NCBI GenBank assembly: GCA_019044685.2
Contig: JAGTXX020000004.1
Span: 806,001-870,000 of the forward strand
From: Nannochloris sp. 'desiccata'
Taxonomy: Eukaryota > Chlorophyta > Trebouxiophyceae > Chlorellales > Chlorellaceae
Length of the DNA: 64,000 nucleotides
Reading direction: 5' to 3'
The position numbers and the translations under genes are program-made. The notes below the pieces were generated by a model, which saw only the letters and a program-made list of their open reading frames with translations, did no database searches and was not told the DNA's origin. How positions within the stretch are numbered: position 1 is the stretch's first letter; the number at the start of each line of letters is the position of its first letter. Shown piece after piece: positions 1 through 11,903 of the stretch.

Positions 1-60
1 CTACCAAGTACCAAACCAGCTCCTTTTCTCGACGTTTACTTATCATATCACTTTATTCAA

Positions 61-1144
61 ATGCAGGCTGCTGTAGCAAAGGACGATGCAGCTACTAGCA
101 AGAGGTTGTTGAGTGCCCTCAAGGTGAGAAACCAACAGTTGTGGAAGCGATCTCAAGGCCTGCTAGGCTAGGAGATACGCATTCGACCAGTGCAATTCAC
201 TGAGATCACTCGTTTAATCGTTTCACGAATTGCGGTTAGTGTTCTAACGATACCTTTCCATTTATTGATCGTCCTCTCAAATTTGCAGCTTGAGATGACC
301 AAGCTTCCAGCCTTGCCTCCTCTTTACCAGCCCAGCGCTAACGCACAGCAGCAGCTCATACTTGCACGTAAGTCCTTTCTTTCTTTACTACTGTTAAAGA
401 TCTACCCCCATTCTTTTGTTCACCCTCGCATTTTTTCCTTTCAATTCTGATCATCTCACCGCCCTCTCTTTTTTACTCTCGTTAGGTGACATCCTGGAAT
501 TGGCTGTCCTCTCCTCCGTCCGTCAAAACGACGACGCTGCATTTGACCGCAATTTCGCCCAGCTTCGCCCCTATTACCTGGACGCACGCTCTGCTTTACC
601 TCCATCTTCTCAAGAAGCCCTCCTCTCGGGTCTATCTCTCCTCGTCCTTCTTGTTCAAAATCGCATCGCAGAGTTCCACACCACAGTAGAGCTCCTCCCC
701 GAAAATATCCTCGCCACTCCTGAAGTCGCCCAGGTCGCTCAGCTTGAAGCTTGGCTTATGGAGGGTGCGTATAATAAAGTTTTAGGCGCAAGAGCTTCTA
801 TGACGTCCCCTTATTACATTCCACTACTGGATAGATTGGCTAGTACAGTACGGGATGAAGTGGCCAGTTGCAGTGAAGCGGCGTATGAATCTTTACCTGC
901 CTCTGAGGCAGCGAAAATGCTGAAGTTTACAAGCGAGGCAGAATTAAGTACATATTCAAGTCAACGAGGATGGAGGGTGGAAAGTGGTCGAGTGATATTT
1001 GGAGGCAAAGTTGGAGCTAATGGCGGTGCTGGTGTCCATGGTAGTGTGTATGAAGTAGAAAAGACAGGAGCGAATGGAAATTCTGCGTTTGAGGTTATCG
1101 AGCATTGTGTTGCGTATGCCTTGCAGCTCGAGAGGATTGTATGA
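61..1144 (+). CDS. RPN12: 26S proteasome non-ATPase subunit RPN12 (PSMD8)
   Basis: Subunit of the lid of the 19S regulatory particle of the 26S proteasome. Three exons fit: 61-123, 289-367 and 486-1144, with GT-AG introns and a continuous frame giving 266 residues. The third exon holds the CSN8/PSD8/eIF3K helical fold, including LELAVLSSVRQND, LEAWLMEGAYNKVL and, near the end, SSQRGWRVESGRVIF, which is typical of the winged-helix part of this subunit. The start is the first ATG before the first donor, and the length matches the family. TGTAA at 1263-1267 is a likely polyadenylation signal. The next gene is convergent. The family call is secure; exon 1 rests only on splice sites and phase. Confidence 0.9.
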
Positions 1145-1262
1145 GAAGGAGATAAATAGAAAGCGCTGTCTGTTTTTTAAAAAGAAGCACAATTCTTGAC
1201 CTTCTTGTTCTTTGTTCAAGGTAGCTATATACGTTTGAGTGTGAGTAATCCGTAGCCGCCAT

Positions 1263-1267
1263 TGTAA
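1263..1267 (+). terminator. TGTAA polyadenylation signal of RPN12
   Basis: TGTAA 119 nt after the RPN12 stop, matching the usual green-algal polyadenylation element. Confidence 0.45.
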
Positions 1268-1650
1268 CATAGAATAAATATATAAAAAGAAAGCTATTTA
1301 TTACAAAAGGCTAAAATCTGCTTTCTTAAAACATGAATGAAACTGAGGGAGGGAGAGTACCAAAAAAGAAAGAAAGAAAACATTGTGTTTGCATAGTACA
1401 TCAACTGAATGTAATGTACAAAAAGATAGGAAGATTGAACGAAGATTTAAAATAAGAAAAGGTTGTCATTGATCAGGAGGGCAAACTCAAATATCAACAA
1501 CGGAAAAAGATATAAAAATAGAAAAAAGAAAATCAACCTGTGCTTGTTCTTAGTAATAAACTCCGTGTATTTAGACTTTTTATAGTCATATAGCCATATG
1601 TGTATATACGAACTTAAACGTAGTATTCTACTCATTCATCAATTGTTTAA

Positions 1651-3909
1651 TTATGGAGTGAATTGAGCTTTCCTCTGCTGTAATCTACGTCCAACCCATC
1701 TTTTCCCGCTCTGCTGCGCCGTTGGCTGCTGCCTTGCTTTCTTCTCTACAGTAGGCGTGGTTGCACGTTGCAACTGATGATTCCTATTCCTTGCAGACAT
1801 AGTCCCCGTCAACAACCTCCACGCACCAGAATTACCGTTCCTTCTCGCTACATCTGCGGCAGTACGGCCATCGCAATCAGCGACCGACACCGATGCCGAG
1901 CCGCCTGCTTCAATTAACAACTGAACCAAAGCAGGGGTTCCTTTCCTTGCAGCTACATGCACGCATGTTTGTCCATATCTGTTAGAAGCTGTCACGAGTG
2001 CAGCAGCATCTGCCGGCCCTGCTGCTGTCAAGAGAATACTTGCTATTCCCGGTCGTCCGCTAACTGCTGCTGCGTGAAGTGGTGTCCAACCGTCCCCATA
2101 TAAACGCTGATCTTGCCATTCAATCCCTTTTTCAGCACAATAGTTTAAAAGCACTTCAACAACACGTTCATGCCCACGTAGAGCAGCAATATATAACGGT
2201 GCTTCCCCCGCTGCATTTCTCAACGTCGCCGAGGCGCCGGCGCCCAATAAAGTAGCGACTGCACCAGCATGGCCAACTTCACACGCACAAAATAGAGCAG
2301 AAGCACCACCCCGATCACGTGCATCTACTTCCGCTCCAAGGGAAAGCAAATTTGATAAGAGTGTGACGTCACCGTCTTCCGCAGCAGCGTGGAGCGCGGT
2401 AATCCTTCCTGGCGAAGAGCATCTTACCATGGCTGTTGCAATCATCTCAATATCCGATCGAGGTAGACTTGTCGTGGTAGTAGTAGTAGAGGTTGCAGTG
2501 GTTGTGCTGCGCCAATGAAGCGCAGCAGAGACGCTGGATGTGGTGCACATATCCCATACTTGGACTCTCTCCTTGTGATGAGAACAAGAATCTTCTCCGC
2601 TGCTGGTTGCTGCCTTCAAAATACGACTCACAAGGAGTGTCAAACCCGGTGCGCAATGCGTCAGCTCAAAGATACGTAAATTTGGTAGTCTACACGCAGC
2701 TGCAGCAAGCTCTGCTGCTGAGTTTTTCAGCCAGATACCGTGAGATGTGGACAACAGGACAGGGGAAATGCCACAATCTCCGGCATTCTTTAACAACTGA
2801 GTAATTAAAGGGTCTTGTGGAAGAGCATCGTTTAATATTTCGTGTTGTTGGTCTAATAGAGACAACGCATTCAACATATGTCGAGAAGGTGAGGATGGTG
2901 ACGTACTCAAACTGTTAGCGTTATTGGTGTTCTGCTCAGCAGCAGCAGCAGCAGTGGGGGAAGACCCTTCGCTGTTGGCATCGCCAGTAGCTGATGTGGA
3001 TATTTGGCTAGTTATATCTAGATGCAGAACGGACCCGCCTAAACAGAGAACTTCTAACAAAGGGCATGCTGATACGAGTGATCTAAGGCCAGGAGCTGTC
3101 AGTTTTATTCCATTATGGAGAGCCAACATGCGAAGGGTCGATGGCGGCGGTTGGTGCAGTGACGACGACGACGACGAAGAAGAGGTGTTTATTGGGAAAG
3201 TCCAGGAAGAAAGATCAAGATGGCTTAATGCAGCACAGGAGAGCTTAGATCCTGGTATAGTAGATGCATGGAGCAGTGTTGTAAGGTCTTCAACAGAGAG
3301 TTGGTAGCATCTTTGCAAGTCAACACAGCGAAGAGGCGAGGCAGCGGTTGTGCTCAAGGTATTTGTAACAGCAATAACTGCATCTGAAGTCAATTTTTTG
3401 CATCCAGAAAGCTTGAGAAACGCTAGAGAAGGTAAATGTTTCTGTACAAGGATAACTCCTTCGTTTCCTAGAGGTAGAGAGGCCAGATTCAGCTCTATTG
3501 CTCCCGGGAAGCTGTGACACAAGGCCGCTACTATTTCATGCAACTGTGCTTGAGCATCTTCCTGTGTGGTGGTAGACGCTGGGAAACCAGTTGGTGAGTG
3601 CAGCAATTCATTTAAATGAAGGCGGAGTGGAGCGCGTTTGGAGATACGATGCAGTCTTTTGCTGGTTGCTGAGACCGAGGCAACGTCTGTTGGCGAGGTG
3701 AGGCCGGCGGAGACAACGGTTGCTAAAACCTGCATTGAGATAATGGAAAATGCGAGTGATGGGTTAGATAATGTGGTATATAAGCTATTATTTGTGGAGT
3801 TAAATTAAGCTTTAGGCTAAGTTTAAGAGCGTACATCGTCAGGGAGGTCGAGAAGTTGAAATGGAGGAGAAAATTGCTCCTCAGGAAGGTCAGTAACATG
3901 GGTCGACAT
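1651..3909 (-). CDS. F-box protein with leucine-rich and ankyrin repeats
   Basis: Probable SCF ubiquitin-ligase substrate receptor. Two exons, 3909-3835 and 3729-1651, give 717 residues. Exon 1 ends at a GTACGC donor; exon 2 begins after TGCAG. The join creates a clear F-box from residue 19 (LLDLPDDVLATVVSAG, then SPTDVASVSATSKRLH), which binds SKP1 in this family. Cysteine-containing LRRs follow (LAFLKLSGCKKLTSDAVIAV, LRCVDLQRCYQLSVEDL), then low-complexity Ser/Ala/Gly stretches, then about six ankyrin repeats at roughly 462-662 (GRITALHAAAEDG, GWTPLHAAAVSG). The C-terminus is basic. A start in the long exon alone would lose half the F-box. F-box plus LRR plus ankyrin in one chain is uncommon; the substrate is unknown. 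Confidence 0.8.
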
Positions 3910-4477
3910 TCTGTATATTGGTACAGAGAGTTTACTGCTGTTCAAAGTATGCGCTGAGAGCGCCAACTGGTGAGCTGTGGGAGAGATGTCTTTTAAATCT
4001 CTATAATTTGAAGAAAAAAATGTTTTAGATTGGGGGCCCGGCCCCTAGGGCGTCCACTCAGTCCACTGGTCCCGCTTCTCTTGTTTTCAGTAGATCACAT
4101 AAATTGCTAGAGATGAGAGGGAAGTAAAAATAATTATGCTCGAGACCACATTGACTTTGTCTTCTTCTTTGCCCCTCTCTCTCGACAAAACTCTGTGTCT
4201 GCGCTATGCTTCTGCATGCAACTTTCAACTCTAAAACTACTTTTTTGTTTGAATACGTACTATAAACATGCAATTCTATGCTTAAGATTGAGTTACAAAC
4301 TATGAGGAGCATGCAGAAAGCAATAGCCAGGAAAAGAAAACAAAAATTTCTTCTCCCACCACCGCCACTTTTATCTAATACTCTGCCGAAACAAACTTAG
4401 AAAATAAGACAACAAACAAAGCAAAACAAACACCAGCTAGCTCTCCCCATATATCATTGAGTATAGAAGTAACGTAT
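3910..4477. other. intergenic region between F-box gene and RPT4
   Basis: About 570 bp between two minus-strand genes, so it should hold the F-box gene promoter and the RPT4 3' UTR. TTACA at 4293-4297 (TGTAA on the minus strand) is a plausible RPT4 polyadenylation signal. A GC-rich run near 4032-4050 with GGGGCCCGGCCCC character stands out in AT-rich DNA. I see no convincing gene. Confidence 0.5.
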
Positions 4478-6045
4478 CTAACTGCCTTTACCTCCATCTC
4501 CCCATTCAGAAGAATAGTTCAATCCTTGATTCTCCAATTTCTTTGCTTCTGCCAATTTCCTCACGGCCTTCATAAAATCTTCCTGTACCACATAATCCCT
4601 CTCATCCCTGATAGCAAACATACCTGCCTCGGTACAGATATTTCTCAAATCAGCCCCATTAAACATCTCTGCCAGCTTGACAATGGCTTCATAATCGATA
4701 TCTCCATGTTTAGCAATCTTACTTGCGTGAATTTTTAAGATTTCCATCCTTGCTTGTTCATTAGGTAATGGGATCTCAATTTTACGATCCAATCGGCCGG
4801 GACGCATAAGTGCAGGATCAAGAGTGTCAGGTCTGTTGGTCGCAGCTACAAGCTTCACTTTGCCCAGTTTATCGAAGCCATCGAGTTGAGATAACAATTC
4901 CATCAAAGTACGTTGTACTTCACGATCAGCGGATGTACCTTCAGAGGTACGTTTGCCCCCAATAGCATCGATTTCATCCATAAAGATGATGCAGGGCTGA
5001 TGTTCACGTGCGAAATTGAACATTTCGCGGATAACACGGGCCGATTCACCGATATACTTGTCTACAACACCGGAAGCAACAACCTTCAAAAAGTGGGCGT
5101 CGATGTTTGAAGCAATGGCTTTCGCCAAAAGAGTCTTTCCCGTGCCAGGAGGGCCATAGAGAAGCACTCCAGTGGGTGGTTTGATACCCACACGTGCAAA
5201 TAACTCAGGATTAATTAATGGCAACTCGACGGCTTCGCGTAACGATCGAATCTGTTCGGAGAGTCCACCAATATTTGAATAATCGACTTTGCCGGGATCT
5301 TCTTGAGACATATTAAACACCACAGGATCGATCTGTAGGGATTAGAGGGAAAGAATAGCAGTGGAATGTAAGATAATGATATCAATATTAGAGGTGAAGG
5401 AGCGAAAAAGAGGGAGAGATAGACTAAGCCGGGGGCTTTATTTTCGAGAGGTGGCGGTGGAGGTAACTTGATAACCGCGCAGCTTTTAAAATCTGAGAAG
5501 AAGAAGAAGGACAATCTCCAGCTTGAGTATAATATATAGAGAACAAAACTGATACTAACCTCGCGGGGGAGAATGCGCATGATGGTAAGTGTGGTAACGT
5601 CCAGAGACACTCGGGTATTGGGCGTCAATTTGGTTGGATCGACTTGAGAACGGCATCCAACTACGTAACGGGGGCCGCTGCTAGCTTTAACAATGACTGC
5701 GCATGGGAGAGAGAAGTATATATAAATGAGAATATGAATGAATCTTGCAGGCAAGCAAGTGATCAAGATCATCAAGAAGGAAGGCAACGGCATTTCTACT
5801 CTTGCAGGCGTTAAGCACTTACAGCGTTCATCATCTAATTGCTTGAGGACCTCGCCTATAATCTGTCCAACGCTTTGAAGAGCCTTGAGGTCGTCTTCTG
5901 TTTTATCATACTCGCCCTTTGCCTTTTTGACATCCTCACGGAGTGATCGCACTTTACTATCGATCTCCTTGTGCGCGAGAAGCTTCTTTTTATACTCTTC
6001 TATGGCCTGTTGGCGCCTATCAACCTCCGCCTCGGGAGCAGACAT
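4478..6045 (-). CDS. RPT4: 26S proteasome AAA-ATPase subunit RPT4 (PSMC6)
   Basis: One of six AAA ATPases in the base of the 19S particle, which unfold substrates and open the 20S gate. Exons 6045-5823, 5696-5560 and 5332-4478 join in frame to 404 residues. An N-terminal coiled coil leads into the OB fold ([18 protein letters not shown]), then the ATPase: Walker A GPPGTGKT at 180-187, Walker [13 protein letters not shown], and a second region of homology [20 protein letters not shown]. The downstream [20 protein letters not shown] is characteristic of RPT4 rather than its paralogues. It is divergent from the esterase gene with 296 bp between start codons. The C-terminal tail is glycine-rich and does not show the HbYX motif of RPT2/3/5, as expected. 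Confidence 0.96.
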
Positions 6046-6341
6046 CGTGTTCTAGTTTTGTATTTTCAGTTGAGAATTTATGCCACCAAAAGAATATGAT
6101 CGCAGCTTGTAAAGGTAGGACAGCTAGGTAATGATTTCCATTATTGTTATTTAAATTATTTAAATGATATTATGCAGATTTCTATTGAGAAAGTGGCTGA
6201 ATAAGTGGCGAAGAATTCTGCTGGAAGGAAACTCCATATTCGAAAGGCACGCGACTGAATTCTTTAATTTTTCCCAAATTGCCATTAAGACCATAAATAT
6301 TTGAATTCAAGAATTCCTGGAAACAACATAACGCCGCGCAG
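6046..6341. promoter_or_regulatory. divergent promoter region RPT4 / GDSL esterase
   Basis: The 296 bp between two divergent start codons must hold both promoters and 5' UTRs. It contains an AT-rich block near 6150-6170 including two ATTTAAAT-like words. No confident TATA box. The length is close to four other divergent intervals in this window. Confidence 0.55.
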
Positions 6342-7271
6342 ATGGCTGCCATCCGCCCACAATTTGTCCTCTTTGGTGATTCGATCACTCAAAAATCGTT
6401 CGGACCAGGAGGCTGGGCTGGAGTTGTAGCTGACGCATACCAACGCCGAGTAGATGTCATCAATCGTGGATACTCCGGTTATAACACTAGATGGGCCCTT
6501 CCCCTCGTAGATCATATTTTCCCAGCTAACGTTACCAGCAAAGTGGAGTTGGCGACAGTGTTTTTTGGAGCCAACGATGCTGCCTTAGCAGACCGAACTT
6601 CGTAAGTTATGAACTCTAAGATCTATGCTAGATATTAATTTGAACCAAACCCATCATTATATTGCCTTCTACATCAATTAATCAAAAAGTTCAGACTTCT
6701 GTATTTTTACCGCCCCGTCATGTATCCTCGTGCTTCTTTCAAGTTCCCCTCTTCCACTAATAAAACCACCACCACCTGCAGATCTACTCAGCATGTCCCT
6801 CTCTCTGAATACATCACCAACATGAAATCAATTGTAGCCCATTTCCGCTCTCGGAACATTTCCTCGATTATTCTCATAACCCCGCCACCTGTTTCCGAAC
6901 CAGCACGTATTGCCCACGTGCTCGCCACATACAACGTCACCCTTGATGCTCCCGAACGTACGAACGATGCTGCAGGTCACTACGCAAATGCTGTCGTAGC
7001 TTTAGGCGCGGAAGTAGGCTTGCCAGTTGTTAATTTGTGGCAAGAGTTTCAAAAAATAGAAAATTGGGGCGAGGAATTATTAAATGATGGTCTTCATTTG
7101 ACCCCGAAAGGCAATACATTGGTAGGCACATTGGTATTGGAAAGTATTAGAAAGAATTACAGTGCATTGCAGCCTGAGAAATTAAAGTTTGATTTGCCAG
7201 AATGGAGTGAAATGGCAAGTACGACGGATGGAGCGGAAGCGATAAAATCGTATTTGAGAGAGAAAAAATAG
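6342..7271 (+). CDS. GDSL/SGNH esterase, isoamyl acetate esterase (IAH1) type
   Basis: Serine hydrolase acting on short-chain esters. Exons 6342-6601 and 6782-7271 join to 249 residues, the usual family length. Block I is FGDSIT with Ser14 as nucleophile, followed by the Gly block (NRGYSGYNTRWAL) and the Asn block (VFFGANDAAL). The C-terminal DGLHLTPKGN supplies the catalytic Asp and His. ISSIILITPPPVSE also fits IAH1-like proteins. No signal peptide is visible, suggesting a cytosolic enzyme. The substrate in this alga is not evident from sequence. Confidence 0.9.
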
Positions 7272-7387
7272 GAGATGACTAGATATTTAATTAATTATTG
7301 CGTATTGAATTTATTTGGTGAATATACCATTGAATTACTTGATTGAAATCTACAACAACTCGCATACACAGTTTCAGACAGCATCTA

Positions 7388-7392
7388 TTACA
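7388..7392 (-). terminator. TGTAA polyadenylation signal of CD2BP2-like gene
   Basis: TTACA on the plus strand, 65 nt past the stop of the minus-strand gene. Confidence 0.4.
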
Positions 7393-7457
7393 TGGAACAT
7401 TCCGACTACAGTCTATCTACGATATGATCTAATATACCCAAACAAAAAAACATATCC

Positions 7458-9019
7458 TTAAACTAGAATATATTGACCGGTGCTTTGATCTAATCGATAC
7501 CACCGTCCTGACGCAGCATCCCCAAATAGAGATGATGCTGGGTCATAGTAGGCACCGAGGGACGAGTTGTAGTAATACCCAGAGTTTTGATCCAGAATAA
7601 AACCTTGGAGAAGAAGTTGTTGCTCGGCATTTTCCTCAGCAGCAGCAGGCGGCGGCGGCGGCGGTGGTGGTGATTGTGAAGAAGGTGCCGTTTCCTCTCT
7701 CTCTTTCTCTGTTGCATCTTTAGTAACCAGAGCGTTATCCTCTGCCTCTGCAGCAAACATGTCAATGTCTTCTTTTTCCACAGCAGGACTACCGCCAGCA
7801 ATATAACGGCCCGCAGCGTCCATCGAAGGATCGGCAGTCTCTTCTCCATTCATATCTTGGCTTTCTAGACTACGTAGCACTTCTTCCCGTATTTGACTAT
7901 GGATCATGAACTCCCCTGCTTCCATAAGCAAGCTACTCCATTCTGTTAATTGATCAAATTCTACCTGAGCTTGAGGGGTAAGGCTTGCTCTTTTCACTAA
8001 AGAATGTTGTTTTACTTGTAGTTCCATTTTTCTGCTCTCGTTATTGACTACACCGCCTTCATCATCCACACCAGTCTTTCCTGTTACCACCACCGCCTCA
8101 TTGGAGGCTTCGGCAGCGGCGGTGGTGGTCTTATTTGAATTCTTAGGAGAACGAGATGTTCCTGGAGCTCGATGGCGTCCAAGTCTCCTTAGAGCTGCTA
8201 ATACATTTTCTCCTGGCTGTAATAAACTCACAATCTTTCCTTTCAGCTCTTTAACCTCTTGAATAGAAATATCTCTATTATTACTATTATTACCTGCAAC
8301 ATTAGAACTACTCTGACCCTTCCCTCCAACACCACCACCACTTTTTATTCTAGCTTTAACTTCTCGAGCAGATGCTCTATCAACCACCGACTGAGCCCAA
8401 CCTGGATCGACTTCAGTAGCAGCCAACGCATCTGCCCATGCATCGTCAACGTCGTCTTTCCTTTTCAATTGAATATAACCCCCGCTTACAGCATCAAAAT
8501 ACCCTGCTTCCCTTTCTTCTTTTAAATTGAAGGGTTCAAAGGGGACGCCAGCTTCGTTTAGTAGCTGCTCTGGCTCTTGGTAGTCGATTTCTGCGTTAGC
8601 TTGGAAAACATCCCAATCTGTGTTAGCGTCTTCTTCTTCATCACCGTCGTTTTCTGCAGCACCGCTAACGGAGGAGAAGAGGTCTCTAGTGTTGGCTGAA
8701 ATAGGCTGGCCGCGGTGAGAGTTTGAATGGCCGAGTTCTTCGCCGGAATCGATGTTTACAGCGCCGATTTCTCCTGTAAGATAGGTTAAATGGAACTATT
8801 AGAGTCGATATATGACACTTTGTGTGGGTTTAAGTGTATTACATGTAAAGAGGTATATTTAATCAATCTACCTTCAAGAGCTGCGATGGCATCTGGTTGG
8901 ACCCTAGGTTTCTTAGGATTGTCCAGAGATTCAAACTCTCTGACTTCTGCTTCGTGTTTGAATCTGACACGTTTCTTTTCGCTGCTTCGGGGCGTGTCTG
9001 ATGCTTTGGGAGTACTCAT
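7458..9019 (-). CDS. CD2BP2/LIN1-like U5 snRNP-associated protein
   Basis: Homologue of CD2BP2 (U5-52K)/yeast LIN1, which associates with U5 snRNP components during splicing. Exons 9019-8872 and 8773-7458 give 487 residues. Family marks are an N-terminal basic segment (KKRVRFKHEAEVREFESL), the block PFNLKEEREAGYFDAVSGGY, and the segment LLQPGENVLAALRRLGR. In animals and yeast a GYF domain closes the protein. Here the last 50 residues are an aromatic repeat, GFILDQNSGYYYNSSLGAYY then SGRWYRLDQSTGQY, which looks like an OCRE motif instead. The middle has Glu/Ser/Pro-rich stretches including polyproline. TTACA at 7388-7392 is a likely polyadenylation signal. Family call good; the C-terminal domain swap is my inference. 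Confidence 0.78.
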
Positions 9020-9549
9020 CTAATTGTAACTGATCTGGTGCGAGTTTGAGTAGATTAATGAATAATACAGTTCTTTGGTGAGATAGCTAGCCTGATTAAG
9101 TATATTTATATTTTTCTACAATGATTCCGAAAGGTTTCGGCTATCCTTCAGGTCCAGGAAAACCCTGCTCTGCTTGTGCTGCATCATCCAGATCTGAAGC
9201 CCGCTGCAACTAAAACTCAGATATTGAGCTGGCTAAGCAAGTGAACTGAATGGGTCTAATTACATCAAGGGCATTGAATGGAATCCAGAACAGAGGACAA
9301 GACGGATGGAAAGGGATGAAGACAGAAAAGAAGACGAAACAAAATGCGTTGGAACCAGCAACAACGCAAAACCTCCAGGGGCACAAAGGCTGGGCAAAAT
9401 TAGTAAATAAAGGAGACCTGGCAGGTGATATATTAGAAATCGGGAAAACAGACGCTAACTGCAAGAAGCTGCTTGATACAAATGCTCTTATTAAGCACTG
9501 GAAAAAGTGTTGTCTAATCGAGATGTAGTCATAGACAATAGACGGTGCC
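9020..9549. other. intergenic region without a supported gene
   Basis: About 530 bp upstream of the CD2BP2-like gene and downstream of the PAN-like gene. Small open frames occur on both strands (9250-9528 plus, 9210-9551 minus), but neither has a recognisable domain or splice context. Confidence 0.4.
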
Positions 9550-9584
9550 AAATTTTGAATTCAAAATTTTGCTTCGAAGCAAAA
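9550..9584. repeat. two adjoining perfect palindromes
   Basis: A 20-bp perfect palindrome centred on GAATTC (9550-9569) overlaps by three bases an 18-bp perfect palindrome centred on TTCGAA (9567-9584). They sit just past the stop codon of the PAN-like gene, so its 3' UTR would carry two back-to-back hairpins. Confidence 0.85.
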
Positions 9585-9586
9585 GT

Positions 9587-10052
9587 CTACTTCTTTTTCT
9601 TATCGTCACAGTAGGCGTATCCTGCAACGTAGCCCTTGGCATATCTGCTATCAAGATCATCAGAATCTTCTTCATACATGTAGCACTTTCTGCAAAACAA
9701 CAAGAATATCGAGAAGCAAATGATCATTTATACTGATGAGGAGACGTATTGGGCAAACTAAATGTCAGCTATAGTCACCTATTACAAGATTAAACAGCCC
9801 AAGAACAACGTACCTCTTGTAGAAAGTGAAAGTATAGCAGTCATCAGTATTAAGACAGATATTTCCACAGGCAGCGGCATTTTTAGCCGACTTTGTTCCA
9901 GCAGAGGTGCCACCCACCCATCTGTAATTGATGTCCCAATCATAGTCCCAGCTTTCACAGTAGTCGTAATCCTTCAAAGCACGCTCGGCATTGGCCTGGG
10001 TTGCTAAGGTGGCAAGCGCCAACATGGCAAGGATGACGAGGGTGAGACGCAT
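9587..10052 (-). CDS. small secreted PAN/Apple-like cysteine protein
   Basis: Predicted secreted protein of 113 residues from exons 10052-9814 and 9689-9587. Residues 1-22 form a clear signal peptide (MRLTLVILAMLALATLATQA) with a likely cut after Ala22. The mature part has five cysteines and a PAN/Apple-like pattern: a W/G block (NYRWVGGTSA), then ACGNICLNTDDCYTFTFYKR, then a Cys in KCYMYEED and one near the end. It ends in a lysine run. PAN modules bind carbohydrate or protein; no enzyme domain is present. A second in-frame ATG seven codons upstream (10073) is possible, but TTCTGTCTGCAG before the chosen ATG looks like a splice acceptor. The GH5 mannanase at 36.6-38.9 kb also has a PAN module. 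Confidence 0.7.
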
Positions 10053-11903
10053 CTGCAGACAGAAAGCAAACATGATATTTAGATGCAGTATGCCATGTAA
10101 ACAGTATATTGAGGTACTACATAACATATAACGAGGGCTGGAAGGATAGATGCATGGCTCCTTTGCACTAGGCCTAGACATTGATCATAAACAGCGCTAC
10201 AAAGCAAGACTAGAGAGATTCCGGCCAGGGAGGCTAGAGCGAACAAGAGTGCGTGTAGACATTCTAACGACAAGGTACTTAACAACACATAAGGAGCGCT
10301 ACCAGGACGCATGCATGTATTACTTGAGTTAGGTCAAGTCCAACAGATGCATGCACAGGACCATCACACAAGACTAGCTTACCTTTAGGGGGTTGGGTGT
10401 CTAAAAGAGGTCAGAACGGGTGGTAGTCTCAAGAAACAGAGATTATATGGTGTCGGAGGGAAGGCATCGCATCATTTAGGGCATAATTTTTTACAGCCAC
10501 AAAATGGGCTGAAGGAAAGTTCCTGTTCTTCTTGCGCTCTTAGTGAATACCCAGCGAAATTGAGTAGATGCACTGCACCGAGTGCAAAAACTGCAATTTG
10601 AAAGTGGAGTCGAAGTGGTTTAAGGATTTAAGAAAGCAGTCCAGTAAGGTGTAAGCCTAGGAAACTCCTTTTTTTGTGGAATCCAAGTGGTGAATTGAAG
10701 ATGTTTGCAAACATCCTATCCTAAACACCCAATTATGCATTCCCATTGCCAGATTGAATATAAAAAGGAAATCAATTATGATCCAGGGCAACTGAGCTGC
10801 GATATGCTAGTCTTGGGGATCCAAACATTCCGTCGACAAGGAGCAAAGTGAATGTTGATTAAGCTTAATCCTCTTCAGCAGGAATGAATAATTTTGGGTG
10901 TCAGCGTTTTCACAATTTCGAGCAGCCAGGCACCCAACAATATCCAAAAATAAATCATACATTGCTGTCAAGCATTGAAATTCACCTCACTGCTTGCCAA
11001 TGTTTAAAACATTAATGTATTCTTTTCAAACTGATCTCCACGGTGAAAATACTCCCGGAACACTGTGAACCAGTACAAGAAAACCGTAGCAATAGATATT
11101 TTTTTCTATTTGAATCGTGTCAAAGAAGACTGCAATTTTGTAGTCGGGAGAGCCAGGAGGATATGCACCCCAGGCTACACGACAGGGCGGCAAAAACATA
11201 GAAAGGCGCAAGCTTGCTGCTCTACTCCTGATCAGATCCTGCTAGCGCTGCGAACTCCACAATCAATGATATATGGATGGAGAAATCACAAGACAGAGGG
11301 TAGGAGATATCAGAAAACGGGGGAAAAGCTGCGTAAAAAGCCGGAACCAGAAAACAGCAACGCAAAGCCGACAACCGTTGAACGGCCACTGTCCCTTATT
11401 GTAAAAGACATGGCAGGTTATATGTAATAAGACTACATGTGTAAATAGCAGAGATAGAAATGACTGCGCAGTAACTTTTGTAACTTATTATTCTTGATGA
11501 GCTACCTCAGGCTGCTCCTGTTGGGAGATTCGCACAATAAAATCTGCCCCTCATCCCAGGAGGCGATCAAGTGTGCCAGCACTTTGCCACACTTTTGAGC
11601 AGCAAGAGATTCTACTTACCCAGTCAAACAGTATCACATTTCGACCAACCAAGCCAAAGATCAAATCATGTGATCTGAGACAACTTTTGATGAAAGGCAG
11701 TTCAGCACTACGCAACTCAAGATTTTGAGCACATTTATATTATATGTTTCCTCGATAAATTAGCTAAACATAACGTAACAAGCCAGGAAATGTTGTATTG
11801 AACCAGAGCGCAAAAAAATCCCATCTTCTGCTGCTCCTACCGCTTTAAGACCCGATTGGCGCCTTCAACTCAACATCTCATACCTTACAGTCGATATTAC
11901 TTG
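10053..11903. other. long gene-poor region upstream of glycerate kinase
   Basis: About 1.85 kb separating two divergent genes, far more than the roughly 290 bp of other divergent pairs here. The only sizeable frame, 11065-11427 plus, encodes a basic low-complexity peptide without a recognisable domain. No tRNA, rRNA or clear mobile-element signature was seen. It should contain the promoters of both flanking genes; decayed repeat DNA is possible. Confidence 0.4.

Noticed and set aside
9250..9528. 92-residue plus frame MGLITSRALNG...
   Set aside because: No recognisable domain, no clear promoter or intron, and a competing minus-strand frame of similar length.
11065..11427. 120-residue basic frame in the gene-poor stretch
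   Set aside because: Low-complexity basic composition and no supporting signal.
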